Below are positions 51,140-61,823 of a DNA stretch of 62,500 nt, piece by piece. The position numbers and the translations under genes were made by a program. The DNA is from Prorocentrum cordatum (taxonomy: Eukaryota; Sar; Dinophyceae; Prorocentrales; Prorocentraceae), in contig CAUYUJ010019274.1 of assembly GCA_963575745.1 (NCBI GenBank), positions 1 to 62,500 of the forward strand, in the 5' to 3' direction. Each line of letters starts with the position of its first letter. Position 1 is the stretch's first letter. The notes under the pieces are model-generated. The model worked only from the letters and a program-made list of their open reading frames with translations. It did no database searches and had not been told where the DNA came from.

Positions 51140-52470
51140 TCGCGGCCAACAGAGCCTCCGCGTCGCAACGGCTACTCGGCGACAATCTGCAAATGTCCAC
51201 CGACCTGCCCGCGCCATCCTTCGCGCCGATGAGAAACACAAGGGCTTCGTTCATGCGCCCCAGGAACACCCCGTCCAACCATTCAGGGCTCAGCTTGCCC
51301 AGGCGACCGCCGCCGCCCCGAAGTCCCCCATAAAAACCTTTCCCCCCAAAAGTTCGGGAAGCCAAGCTTGAGGCGGTTGCCCGTCGCGCGCTCGCACGGC
51401 GCCGCGCCGCCGGCGCCCTGCTCGCGCCTTGACAGCGAGAAAACGGCGAACTGCGCCAACCAGCGCAGAATGTCCGACTGGGGATCACGGATTATCTTGA
51501 ACGCTCATTGTCATTCTGTCGCCATGACCATCCCAGAGCCTCAGAGATGGTTTGCATGGCTCCACCGATCGCGCCAGCGCTCTGCGACTCACCCACCTTG
51601 GAAGGTTCTGGAATGACCTCGGAGCCCGCCCCCAGCCGGGCGACAACACCGCCCTTCGTTGCTGCGATTGGGCCTGGGCTCTCCTGGTCTGACTTGCACG
51701 CGAAACTCGCCCTTTCCCGTCCTCGATATCACGAGCCCCCTGCTCGCCCGCGGCCTCGTGGAACCCGGCCGGGGAACCGCCCGCGCAGTCTCGAGGCGGG
51801 TCTCGCGGCCCACCCTTGCCCGGCGCGCGAGCGCGCGCTGCTCGGAACCACCCAGAGAGAGAAGAAATCAGCGGAGATCGTCGGCGTCGGCGTCGCGCGC
51901 CCCAACTCCGCCGCGAGATCTGCGCGGGCCGCCGCGGCCCCGCGCCCCCTCGCGCAGCCGGGGCTCAAAGACCGGAACGGCGGAAGCTGAAGCGATTCGC
52001 GCCCCCCCGCTTCTCTCGGCGCTGGGCCACTCGGCGACCTCGTGCGAGCGCAGGCTTCGCAGTTGAACCCCTCCTCCACCACGAGCCCCCCTCGCATGAG
52101 GTCTTGCGCGGGCGGATCCATGGGTGGACCCACGGGGTCGTCGCTGCCGCCTTGGGCGCCGCTGCCGGCGCTCCGAGGGCGGAGCCCCCCGCGCCTCCCG
52201 CCGCCGGCCCTCGGCCAGGGCCACCGCGGGTCGCGCGGGCAACGGGGCGCGAGCCACTGGCGGTGCCACCCGCGCCCAGCGGCATTACTTTAGTCGGTAA
52301 AACGCATGAAACAATTTGAGAACAATCGGCAGCAGGGGCCAGCAGTAGGGGCCAGCTGCCTTTCCCGCGGAGAAACTCCAGCCACCGACGGTTTTTCAAC
52401 TGGGCCGGCCGAAAGAAACCCGCGGATTGGGCGACCTTCGACTCAGTCACGCCCCCCGCGGACACATGCG
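51140..52470 (-). pseudogene. Protease/integrase pseudogene of the old element
   Basis: The clearest part is the integrase C-terminal region: ILRWLAQFAVFSLSRREQGA (about 51,470-51,410), ERATGNRLKLGFP, then KLSPEWLDGVFLGRMNEALV and a GTPWEP-like GAPFQETP (51,300-51,140), in the order seen in dinoflagellate copia polyproteins. Upstream, VGESQSAGAIGGAM near 51,590 fits the block after the catalytic core. Sequence back to 52,470 is too decayed to place catalytic residues with confidence. Several frame changes occur. Confidence 0.72.
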
Positions 52471-53099
52471 CGCACCAAGTGATGCTTAGCTTCTGGGGCG
52501 TTGCGATCGTCTGGTCGATCTCCCATTGGTCTCGACGCCATGCCGTTCCGGGAAGGCGTTCTTCTTCGCCCGCAGCTCAATGGGAAATATCCCGCCGGCG
52601 CCGTTGAGAGGCGCCCCCCGCTTCGCGCCGACGTGCCCCGCGCCGCGACCGATCTCTAAAGAACATCCCGGCCCCCACGATCCACGAGATCACACGCGGC
52701 AAACAGCGCGCGGCGGACCGACCAGACGCGACTCTTCATGGAGCGTTGCTGCCACCTCTCTGCAACGACTCGCAACTTCCCCTGGCCCTTCTCGACGACC
52801 CCTCGGCCCCCTGCCGCGTTGCATTCAACGCCGCCCCCGTCGGGGTCGCCGGGGCAGCCGCCGCGCATCTCCCCCCGCGCGATGGCAGCTCCAGCGCCAG
52901 TTCACGGCAGCTTCGATCACCTCGTACTCCTGGTCGCACTTCGATGAGTAAGGACGCAATACCTCCCATCCTTCCACCTGGCGCGGCGCGCCTGGGACGT
53001 CGCGCCCCTCCCCTCGCCCCTCATAATCCTCGTGCCCCTCCTGCTCACAACGCCTGCACCTTCCTGCTGCTCCTCCTGCTACTGCTGCTCCGAACAGCT

Positions 53100-54627
53100 G
53101 CCTCTGCTTCTGCTTCTCCGTGGCCCTCTTAGGCGGGCGCTCTTCGGCGGGCGCTTCACCGTCGGCCCCGGCACGTCGGCGGGGCCACCCGCGCAGACTA
53201 CCTGCGGCACGGGGGCGCAGTCTCTCTCGGCGCTGAAGACGCTGTTCAAACTCTCGAGCGCCGCCCGGAAAATGTCGCTGAACGGCGCAGCGCCGCGCTC
53301 GGCCCTCTCCTCCGCGCACAGCTCGAGCCCCCCCGCGCCTGGCTCTAACTCTGATCCTTGTAGCCCCCGGGCGCCTCCATGCCGTCGAGCCTTTTCTTGC
53401 TGCCCATATCCGCCCCGCCGCCATTGCTGCCCTTCAGCGCCCCCTTGCTGGCCTCGCCTGCACTCGCGCGCCAGCAGCCCTCGCTCGCGCGCCCACTCTT
53501 GCCACGCGCGCCGCGTGGGATGATGTCGGCGCCACGGCCTTTGCCGCTCGCGCAGCCCATGCCCATGCGGCCCCACCCCCAACATGTGTTGCAGCAGCCC
53601 TGGAAACCAGCTGGCCCCTGGCCGCCAGACGCCGGGCCCGCGCCCTTGCCCTCGCCCTCGCCCTTGCCCTTTGTCAGCGCCCTTCTGAAGGCTGCCGACG
53701 TCCATCGGCGTGGGCTCGTCGAGCTGGACAACCCAGCGGGTGTCGAGCCACTGCGCAATCTCGTCCAGGACCTCGTCGATGCACTTGGATCGGCTCTGGT
53801 TCAACTGCGGGTGCTGCTTAAGTGGGTTCGGGCACAGTGGAACCAGGACGGCGGTCTTGATGTCGTCGTCGATCGTCTTCTCGGCCCTCTGCTGGCACTG
53901 GGTGGCATCTTGCGCCCACGCGTCACAGGCGCCGCTCAAGTACTATAGCCTGTTCCAGCTGGTTACGAACCCGCATGAAGATGGGCCCCAGGTTCATGGT
54001 GCCCCAACGTCTGACCAGCCTCCTCCAGCTCTCGAACCCGCGGTACCTGTTGGCCTCACAGTTACGCACGATCTCCTCGGATTCACCTTATACCAGCTGC
54101 GCCAACACGGTGCACAGCTGGTCCTGGACGCGGTGTGCATCGGGGTCGATCTGCATCGCCTCCTTTTTGCCCTGGGCGGCATCCTCGTAGCTCTGCGCCC
54201 ACTCGTGCAGGTTTCTCGCGGTCGGGTGGATGCTGGCGACGAAGTGCATGCGGCCAGTTGTCGCCATTCGGGGCCGCGGCATTCCGATCCCTCTCGCGTC
54301 GACCAGACACGGCCTCTCAGAGGTCGTCGTCGATGTCGACCGTGCACCGAGGCTTTCCACGAAAGCCACCATCATGCGATACATCGCCTGCTCGGTTTGC
54401 TGCTATTGCTGCGCTTGTTGCTGCCAGTGTCGCTGTTGACGCTGCGCCAGGAAGTCGAGAAACTGCTGTAGCACCGCCTGCGGTAGCGGTAGCGCGGGTG
54501 CTCGCCGCCGTTGTCGTTGCAGCTGCAGCTGCTCTCGCTGGATCACCTGCTGCTGCTGGGCCAGCAGGTCTGTCAGCTGCCTCGTCTGAGCTATCAGAGC
54601 TCGTATCTGCTCTTGGAGAGGGTCCAT
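53100..54627 (-). pseudogene. Gag pseudogene of the old element
   Basis: Start taken at the Met at 54,627 (MDPLQEQIRALIAQTRQL), a Gln-rich coiled coil. The same frame continues through stops near 54,403 and 54,088 with capsid-like text (MHFVASIHPTARNLHEWAQ, then EIVRNCEANRYRGFESWRR). Near 53,935 it shifts to another frame with IDDDIKTAVLVPLCPNPL and the dinoflagellate Gag hallmark PMDVGSLQKG followed by a Gly/Arg/Lys-rich tail. A degenerate CNTC-type knuckle may lie near 53,590. It is non-functional. Confidence 0.8.
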
Positions 54628-55005
54628 CTCCCTCCAGCTGGGTGAAGCGCTCTTGGAGCTCCGTCGTCCGCGGTGCGCTCCTGCGGCGGCAGCTCTCCGG
54701 CGGCTGCCTCTCGGTGGCGGCGGGGCTATCCGCGCGGCCACGCTTGCCCGCAGGGCCGGCTTTGGCGGCGGCGCTGCCCGCGCGCCAAGGGGCTTTGGCA
54801 GTGGTGCTGCCCGCGCGCCAAGGAAGGGCATGGTCCCGAGCTGGCCCCTTCTGCTCACCGCAGGCGGAGCTGCCCGCGCCGTGGCCTGGCCTCCCTCTCG
54901 GGGGACGCGGTGGTCGCGGGATGCCTACGCGGTCGGTTTGGCCGCGCACTTCCTGCCAGCGTTGCGTATCTGGGTCCCGCTGGCCACGGCGCGCAGGCAT
55001 GAACC

Positions 55006-55018
55006 GCTCACGCTACCA
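55006..55018 (-). promoter_or_regulatory. Primer-binding site of the old element
   Basis: Minus strand TGGTAGCGTGAGC begins directly after the LTR. TGG complements the universal tRNA CCA end, and TGGTAGC matches initiator-Met-type sites. Confidence 0.8.
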
Positions 55019-55156
55019 TGACGAATATGTTTCCTGGTTGGACCAAATGGCTGCAGAGTGCGCCATGGTTTTGCTATGGTACCTCCCAACTGTGCTATCC
55101 TGCTCCACCCTTCTTCAGTGCACTGAGATACATCAAGTGTGATCTGCATTTCAACA
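55019..55156 (-). repeat. 5' LTR of the old element
   Basis: 138 bp, about 79% identical to the LTR at 47,877. On the plus strand it forms the end of a spurious open frame (DEYVSWLDQMAAEC), which is not a gene. Confidence 0.85.
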
Positions 55157-55590
55157 GGTGGTCCCCTAGAAGGTCCCCCAAACGAACATCTAACCAAGAT
55201 GTTCCCGAGATTTCCCAGGAGGCCCCAAAAAAACGCCAAAGTGGGCGCCAAGAGGAGGCCTCCGGCGAGGCCCGCGTGAGGCCCAAGAAGCGAGCTCAAA
55301 TAAAATCTCAAAAAGACGCCTGCATGCTGAGTTTCCGGAGCTTCTCGGCTGCCCCGGCAATGCCCACGAGAGCCTCCAGAAGGCCCATCAGAACGGCCAA
55401 AAAAAACACCCAAATGACTACCCGAGCAAGCCCCTCCCAGGACGGCCCAGCAATGGCTCCAAAGCGGTACCAAGATCCCCCCAGAGGACACCCAGAGGCT
55501 CTGAGGGCCTTCACGAGGGAACAGAGATGTCCACAAGAGGCCCCAAAAAGCCTCCAAGATGAAGATAGAGGGGACAGGGTGGGCCGACGC
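55157..55590 (+). repeat. CCAAGA-NGGCCC dispersed repeat, copy 6
   Basis: Words CCAAGATG, CCAAGAAGC, GGCCCAGCAATGG and CCAAAAAGCC in a degenerate series beside the 5' LTR of the old element. Confidence 0.7.
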
Positions 55591-56111
55591 CCAACAGCAA
55601 GTGTTGTCCAAAACCGACAGTGGCCACTGCTGAGCAAGCGAAGATTGCTCCAAACGGACAACGTCGGAGGCGACACAGACAACGAGTCTGCTTCGGCAGA
55701 GAGAGAGAGAGATAACGCTGTCGGTCTTCGTCACATTCTTATGTCACCATTGAGGACTTCCAGAGAAACGAGGAAGCGGCCCCCCTCCCTCGCTACATCC
55801 TCCGCCCTACATGCCCAGGAGGGGGTAGGTGAAAGAGAAGAGAACGACCCCGAAGTAGAAGCGGCATCGTAGCCCTGTGCACGGACTGTGCTGGGCGTCG
55901 TGCTCACCGTGGAGTGGTTTGCCAAGGCCGCAGCCCCGAGACCTCCGGCCGTTTGATCTGTTCAGGTCCTGGTTTCTCTACATTGCTCCAGCCTCCCAGA
56001 TCCGCTTTCGGGCCCCAGTGCGGTCAAAAATGCACCCCGAACGCAAAACTGATCCCCGGGAAGGGGCCGCGACCTCTGCCACCCGCGCCGCGGACTGAAC
56101 AACTCAATCCG
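55591..56111. other. No recognisable gene
   Basis: Unique spacer with a GAGA run at 55,701-55,711 and short uninformative open frames. Confidence 0.6.
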
Positions 56112-56520
56112 TAAAAGTCTTGGGAGCGGCCTCCTCCTCCTCGTCCTGCTTCTCCTCCTCCACCTCCTCCTCCACCTTCTCCTCCTTTTTCTTATCCTTA
56201 TCCTTATCCTCCTCCTCCTCCTCCTCCTCCTCCTCCTCCTCCTCCTTTTCCTCCTCCTCCTCCTCCTCCTCCTCCTCCTCCTCCTCCCCCTCCTCCTCCC
56301 CTCCCCCCCCCCCCCTCCTCCTCCTCCTCCTCTCCTCCTCCTCCTCCTCCTCCTCTCCTCCTCCTCCTCCTTACCCTTATCGTTATCCTCCTCCTCCTCC
56401 TCCTCCTCCTCCTCCTTCTCCTCCTCCTCCTCCTTACCCTTATCCTTATCCTCCTCCTCCGCCTCCTCCTCCTTTTCCTGCTCCTTCTCCTCCTCCTACT
56501 CCTACTCCTCCTCCTCCTTA
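56112..56520. repeat. TCC microsatellite with TTATCC units
   Basis: TCC repeats interrupted by TTATCCTTATCC and a C run at 56,305-56,316. Confidence 0.95.
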
Positions 56521-56814
56521 CCTATACGATCACCCTTCGGGTGATAAGGGGAGGTTCGGGGGGGGAGGAACCAGCGTCTCACTCGACCGGTCTCACTATC
56601 GATCTCACTATCGGTCTCGCTCGATCGATCTCACCCGATCGGTCTCACAATCGATATCACTCAATGTATTTCATCCGATCGATCTCACAATCGATCTAAC
56701 TATCGATCTCACAATCGATCTCACTATCGATCTCACTATCGATATCACAATATATCTCACAGTCGGTCTCACTATCGATCACTCTATCGAAATCACAATC
56801 GATATCACAAGCAA

Positions 56815-56885
<71 letters not shown>

Positions 56886-57365
56886 GCATCATCCTCCTCC
56901 TCCTCCTCCTCCTCCTCCTCCTTACCCTTATCGTTATCCTCCTCCTCCTCCTCCTCCTCCTTCTCCTCCTCCTCCTTACCCTTATCCTTATCCTCCTCCT
57001 CCGCCTCCTCCTCCTTTTCCTGCTCCTTCTCCTCCTCCTACTCCTACTCCTCCTCCTCCTCCTTACCTATACGATCACCCTTCGGGTGATAAGGGGAGGT
57101 TCGGGGGGGAGGAACCAGCGTCTCACTCGACCGGTCTCACTATCGATCTCACTATCGGTCTCGCTCGATCGATCTCACTCGATCGATCTCACAATCGATA
57201 TCACTCAATGTATTTCATCCGATCGATCTCACAATCGATCTAACTATCGATCTCACAATCGATCTCACTATCGATCTCACTATCGATATCACAATATATC
57301 TCACAGTCGGTCTCACTATCGATCACTCTATCGAAATCACAATCGATATCACAATCAACATCATC
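56371..57365. repeat. Tandem duplication of ~550 bp containing the 12-mer unit
   Basis: TTACCCTTATCGTTATCC occurs at 56,371 and 56,922, and TTACCTATACGATCACCC at 56,518 and 57,063 (offsets 551 and 545 bp). Each copy has a TCC tract, the palindrome CACCCTTCGGGTG, GGAGGTTCGGGG, then a TATCGATCTCAC 12-mer array ending in ATC repeats. The copies are nearly identical and in the opposite orientation to the unit at 12,776-13,215. Confidence 0.92.
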
Positions 57366-57486
57366 ATCATCATCATCATCATCAGCATCATCCTCTTCCT
57401 CCTCCTCCTCATCATCATCATCACCATCAACATCCTCATCATGGTCAGCATCATCATGAACCGCATCATCATCGGAACACCATCAA

Positions 57487-57519
<33 letters not shown>

Positions 57520-58790
57520 CATCATCATCATCGGGACACCACCATCAAGATCATTATCATCATCATCATCATAATCACCATCATCATTATCTCTTCATCC
57601 TTATGACCAAAATCATCAACATCATCATCAGCATCGGGATACCATCATCATCATCATCAGCAACATCTTCATCAACATCATCATCGGGGCACCATCATCA
57701 TCGTCACCATCATCATCATCATCATCATCACCATCATCATCATTATCATCGGGACACCCTCATCATCATCAACATCAGCATCATCAACATCATCATCGGG
57801 CCACCATCATCATCAGCATCATCATCATCACCTCATCAGCATCCTCATCATCAAAATCATCATCACCTGGACACCATCATCGTCATGATCAGCATCCTCA
57901 TCAACATCATCACCCTCATCGGGACACCATCATCATCACCTTCATCATCATTTCATCATCGACATCATCAGGACCATCAACGTCACCATCATCATCGGGA
58001 CGCCATCATCATCAGCAACACCGGCATCATCAACATCATCATCATCATCATCGGGACACCATTAGCACCACCACCATGGCCACTACCATCATCACCACCA
58101 TCATCATCATCATCGCGACACCATCTTGGTCAACATCATCATCATCAACATCATCATCGGGACACCATCACCATCATCGGAACATCACCATCAGCATCAC
58201 CATCATCATCATGAACAACATCATCAACATCATGACAATCATCACCAACAGCATCATCATCGGGACAACATCATCATCATCATCATCGGCACCATCAGCA
58301 CCATCATCATCACCATCATCATCGGGACACCATCATTATCGTCACCATCATCACCATCAACATCAGCACCATCATCATCATCATCACCATCGGGACACCA
58401 TCATCATCATCAACATCAGCATCGCCATGATCGGGCCACCATCATCAAAATCATCATCATCACCTCATCACCATCCTCATCATCAACATCATCATCATCG
58501 GGACACCATCATCACCATCACCATCACCTTCATCATCATCATCATCGGGGCACCTTCATCATCATCATCTTCATCATAAGATCAGCATCATCAACATCAG
58601 CAGGATAACCAACATCATCATCATTATCATCATCGGGACACCATCATCATTATCAGCAACATCATCATCATCAACATCACCATCACTGGGACACCATCAT
58701 CATCAACAACACCGACATCATCAACATCGTATTCATCCTCATTTTACCATCATCACCAGCATCATCATCACCATCATCATCATCATTTTT
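57360..58790. repeat. (ATC)n satellite with recurring GGGACACC
   Basis: About 1.4 kb of CAT/ATC trinucleotide with CATCGGGACACCATCATC inserted at irregular intervals, roughly every 50-120 bp. It is open in one frame (Ser/His/Ile-rich) but has no coding character. Confidence 0.93.
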
Positions 58791-59135
58791 GTTATGTTCC
58801 GCAGGCGATTTGGCTCTGGACTTCCAGCTGGGCACGGGCGCTCAACCACCTGGGAAGTGGCCCCGCAGCAGAGCCGCCATAGCCTGGGCGCAGGCACACA
58901 AAGATCGAGGTGGCCGAGATCGGCCACATATTGGTTTTTGTCGCAGAAAGATAATCATCTCAAGGCTGTCGAGTATTCCGATTTGCAGCGGCCGCCAGCT
59001 TGTTCAACCTGCGTGTGTTCGTCCTCACCCTCTACTTTGTCCTCTACATATTCAGCCACTTGCAAGTCTGTCCAGGTCATACGTGCTGAGTGTGTGTGAC
59101 ATCGGGCACCTTCTCTTCGTGGCCGCGCCTGTGAC
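58791..59135. other. Spacer upstream of the Penelope-like element
   Basis: Unique sequence, possibly the 5' part of the element. No motif seen. Confidence 0.5.
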
Positions 59136-61250
59136 GTGCACCCGTGGAGCACGAGTGGGCCTGTGGCTCAAGTTCGTTGCATTGGTGCGCCTTCTCTTTA
59201 CACGTGTGCTTGTGACGTGCTCGTAGGAAGCGCGATTGGGCATCAGTGTAGCACTCGGCAAGTTTCTGTTCAGCCGCTATTGGGTCCGATGCCTACTTCA
59301 GTGAAATGGCCGCGTCCTACAGCACGCAGGGCATGGGCCAATCAAGCGATTCTTCCCGTCCGAGCACACCTGTCACATCCAGGGGGATGGTCGGCACCAA
59401 TTGTCTCGGAATGGGGAGTCGGACGGATTCTGATGAATGGCGCAGTGGCTCTATGTGAAGCACCTTTCCACATTCTACAAGCGATTGCCCCTGATCATCT
59501 ACGGGTTGGGCGATACGGTCGCGCGGGTCATCTCGTTTTGGCACTCCTCGCTCAAGGTATGGCTTCCGCTCAGATTCGCACCGCATTATCGTTGCCCTCA
59601 TGTCCACGGTGGGCTCGACGTGTTCTTATGACTATGCCAAGCGAGATGACGTTTCATATCAAGAACGGTGCAGTAGAATGGTTTCAGCATCAGCAGTCTA
59701 ACTTACTTCAGTCTGTCGGGTCAGGCGCAGCGATGTATCTATTGTTCGGCCACAGTGGCCTGCACATCGGCAAAGCCAACGTTGCGCGTGCTAAAGGTTG
59801 GCCAGGTCTTCCAGAACGCTGTGCTGAGCATTACAAAGCTTTGTTTGGTTTTCATTCTCGTCGTGATTCTGCGTTGCCTCGATATGTACCATTACGAAAC
59901 TCACTGGGTAGTATTGGTTTCTTACCAGTAGTGTGGTGCCCAACCGAGCTCCAGGCTCTGTCAGTTGAGCGTGCGCTCATACAGATGTTACGTCCAGGTT
60001 GTAATGGTGCAGATTACCGACTTCTTCAAAATATACAACGCCGTGGCTTCCGAGTTCGACCAAATCGAACCGAGCCCCGCAGCCGGCCTTTCCCTCGTTT
60101 TCGGCAGCGGAAGACCTGCTCGATTTGGACTACGAGAATGTCCAGAGATGTTCTGGGGAAGAAGCCATTGAAGCCGCCCACTCAACCGTCAAGGGCCCGC
60201 GGCAGTTTTAAGAAGCTGTACCTTTTCCATCTTCGGTGCATGGCACTGCCCACTGCGATGCTGGGCCCGCTTAACTTGCGGGATCGCAACCCCCCGTACC
60301 TCAACATGCGATTGGCCTATTGCTCATCTAAGCACGCCAATATTGCCCTTCCACCGTCGTGGTACTTGTGGCAGAAGGCTGAGTATATCTATGAGTTGGC
60401 TGGTCAAATCAAGTCTCGTGTTGGCGGCTTCTCATCTCAATGTGTGGCGAAAGCTCACTTGAATAAGTTGTGTCAGCGGCATGGGTCGCCACCAGTCTCA
60501 GTCTCTCCCGTCATTATACCACGGGAACTGGTTCGGCGGTTGCATCTTCTTCGTCGCCTGTTCAAAACTGCAATCAATGAAGTTCGGTGTGAGCCAGCTC
60601 GTCGGTGGCTATGTGAGCATCTCAGCGTGCTCCCAGCCAAGGCCGCAGTCTGGGCAGATAAGTTCAACGTCAAGCGTGTTGTTCGTGGTCTTTGTCATTC
60701 GCATGTTCAGCAGGTTGCGCCAGAAGTTCTCGGTCGTTATGCGATGCCTCCCACGTTAGCGGCGCATTCAGGACCGTGGAAGTTACCTGTGTGGCCATCG
60801 CTTCCCCGTCTCCGTCGCACGCTGCAAAGTGCGCGGCGCTCGCGGGCGCAACGTCATCGGCTACACCCTCGCGTTCAGCGGCGTATTCGAGGAGCGCTGG
60901 ATGTCGAGATTCAGGCTCTCCCCGCCCCAATTCGTCCTGAACATTGGGCTAAGTTGGAGTCGCAGCTTCAGGAAATCATCCGTCTTCGCGGGGCACGAAC
61001 CTGGGGCGATCGTGACGCAACTAAGGCATGGCTTGTTGATCGAGGAGCAGTTGGGCCATATCTAGTTCAAAAAATGATGGCCGATGCTACGCTGTGGCGT
61101 TATCACCCCGACCATCGTCCACGCGATGCACTTGCTTGGCATGATGTTCGCGGTCGCATCGACCTTCCCGAGTTTCTAACGCACCGCCGAGGGTTTCTGG
61201 GTCAAGTCCCGTCGCCTCCAACCCTCTTCCCGTTCGTGAAGTCACAGTGA
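59136..61250 (+). CDS. GIY-YIG nuclease-domain protein of a Penelope-like element
   Basis: 704 codons. The chosen Met is the first in the frame; the true start may lie nearer the domain. The GIY-YIG module spans residues ~199-292: MYLLFGHSGLHIGKA (Y201, H-I-G at 210-212 in place of Y-I-G), GLPERCAEH (R228), then SVERALIQMLRPGCN (E278, N290), in the family order Tyr, YIG, Arg, Glu, Asn. The second motif has Tyr to His. The rest is basic (Arg-rich at 300-345 and 585-605) with helical segments and no known domain, ending FVKSQ. It would cut target DNA for priming. It could instead be a free-standing GIY-YIG protein, but the RT-like text just downstream argues for an element. Confidence 0.65.
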   Translation: MHPWSTSGPVAQVRCIGAPSLYTCACDVLVGSAIGHQCSTRQVSVQPLLGPMPTSVKWPRPTARRAWANQAILPVRAHLSHPGGWSAPIVSEWGVGRILMNGAVALCEAPFHILQAIAPDHLRVGRYGRAGHLVLALLAQGMASAQIRTALSLPSCPRWARRVLMTMPSEMTFHIKNGAVEWFQHQQSNLLQSVGSGAAMYLLFGHSGLHIGKANVARAKGWPGLPERCAEHYKALFGFHSRRDSALPRYVPLRNSLGSIGFLPVVWCPTELQALSVERALIQMLRPGCNGADYRLLQNIQRRGFRVRPNRTEPRSRPFPRFRQRKTCSIWTTRMSRDVLGKKPLKPPTQPSRARGSFKKLYLFHLRCMALPTAMLGPLNLRDRNPPYLNMRLAYCSSKHANIALPPSWYLWQKAEYIYELAGQIKSRVGGFSSQCVAKAHLNKLCQRHGSPPVSVSPVIIPRELVRRLHLLRRLFKTAINEVRCEPARRWLCEHLSVLPAKAAVWADKFNVKRVVRGLCHSHVQQVAPEVLGRYAMPPTLAAHSGPWKLPVWPSLPRLRRTLQSARRSRAQRHRLHPRVQRRIRGALDVEIQALPAPIRPEHWAKLESQLQEIIRLRGARTWGDRDATKAWLVDRGAVGPYLVQKMMADATLWRYHPDHRPRDALAWHDVRGRIDLPEFLTHRRGFLGQVPSPPTLFPFVKSQ

Positions 61251-61823
61251 TTTTCAGATTGTGGCGAGTGGCAATGCGGTCGCCCAACCCACTCGTGCAT
61301 GCGCAAAATTATTGGCATGTCCACGATCCCGCTCGCGAGGTCCTGGAAAGTTATCGGTCGTGCTATTCGTGCTGTTCTGGAAATCTCTGGAGCAGGTCGC
61401 GAGCTCCTGAACATCAGTGGCGGTGGGAAGGTTCTGAGAGCGGACTTGCAGTCATTGGCGGCACCTGCACCCGATGGGTGCTGCCTGCGGTGTGGCTGCC
61501 AGCTGCACAGTCGATTACAGGTCTCGACATTCGACGTTGACCAAGCGTTCGAGAGCTGTAACAATGAAAATGGTACGCCTGCTTGGTTGTGGTTGGAACC
61601 TCGCTTTCGCGCCGTCACAGGTGTCGATGCGATTCTGACTGCGAAAGGACGGCGGCACAAAGCAATGGCTGCCACGCGCTCCTGGAGTAGAGCCTGGCGG
61701 GCCCTTTCCCTGGAGGTTTTACATGAGGGGGTTCCCCCAGCGATGATCACCCCGATGCGGCGGCGACGGGTCCTTCGGGGACAGATGCGCAAAAACGATC
61801 TGTCCGCCGCACGGAACTATTGA
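61251..61823 (+). pseudogene. Partial Penelope-like RT, N-terminal part only
   Basis: Open directly after the TGA at 61,248 in the same frame. A cluster C-x4-C-x5-H-x-C (DCGEWQCGRPTHSC) at the start could bind zinc. CCLRCGC is near 61,480 and TFDVDQAFESC near 61,535, which fits RT motif A, followed by a KGRRHKAM segment. The frame stops at 61,823 without a YxDD-type motif. Confidence 0.5.

Larger units (their letters stand above)
47877..55156 (-). mobile_element. Old GC-rich copia-type LTR retrotransposon, 7,280 bp, degenerate
   Basis: Two 138-bp LTRs, 47,877-48,014 and 55,019-55,156, align without gaps at 109 of 138 positions. On the minus strand each begins TG and ends TTCGTCA. TGGTAGCGTGAGC, a canonical tRNA 3'-end primer site, follows the 5' LTR, and GAGAAGGGG precedes the 3' LTR. 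Flanking GGCAG and GGTGG may be an eroded 5-bp target duplication. Interior order on the minus strand is gag, protease/integrase, RT, RNase H. All are broken by stops and frameshifts. Its GC-rich coding style contrasts with the younger element at 23,720. Confidence 0.88.
59136..61823 (+). mobile_element. Truncated Penelope-like retroelement with N-terminal GIY-YIG endonuclease
   Basis: A 704-codon ORF with a GIY-YIG-type nuclease module is followed in the same frame, after one TGA, by a cysteine/histidine cluster and the beginning of an RT-like palm (TFDVDQAFESC). Endonuclease upstream of RT matches the N-terminal-GIY-YIG class of Penelope-like elements. RT motifs B and C are absent before the frame closes at 61,823, so the 3' part is deleted. 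No terminal repeats are visible. Confidence 0.62.

Noticed and set aside
54925-55142. Plus- and minus-strand ORFs containing DEYVSWLDQMAAEC
   Set aside because: The repeated segment is the 138-bp LTR of the old element, duplicated at 47,877, not a protein family.
57441-58608. Open frames rich in His, Ser and Ile
   Set aside because: Reading frames of the ATC satellite without codon bias or domains.
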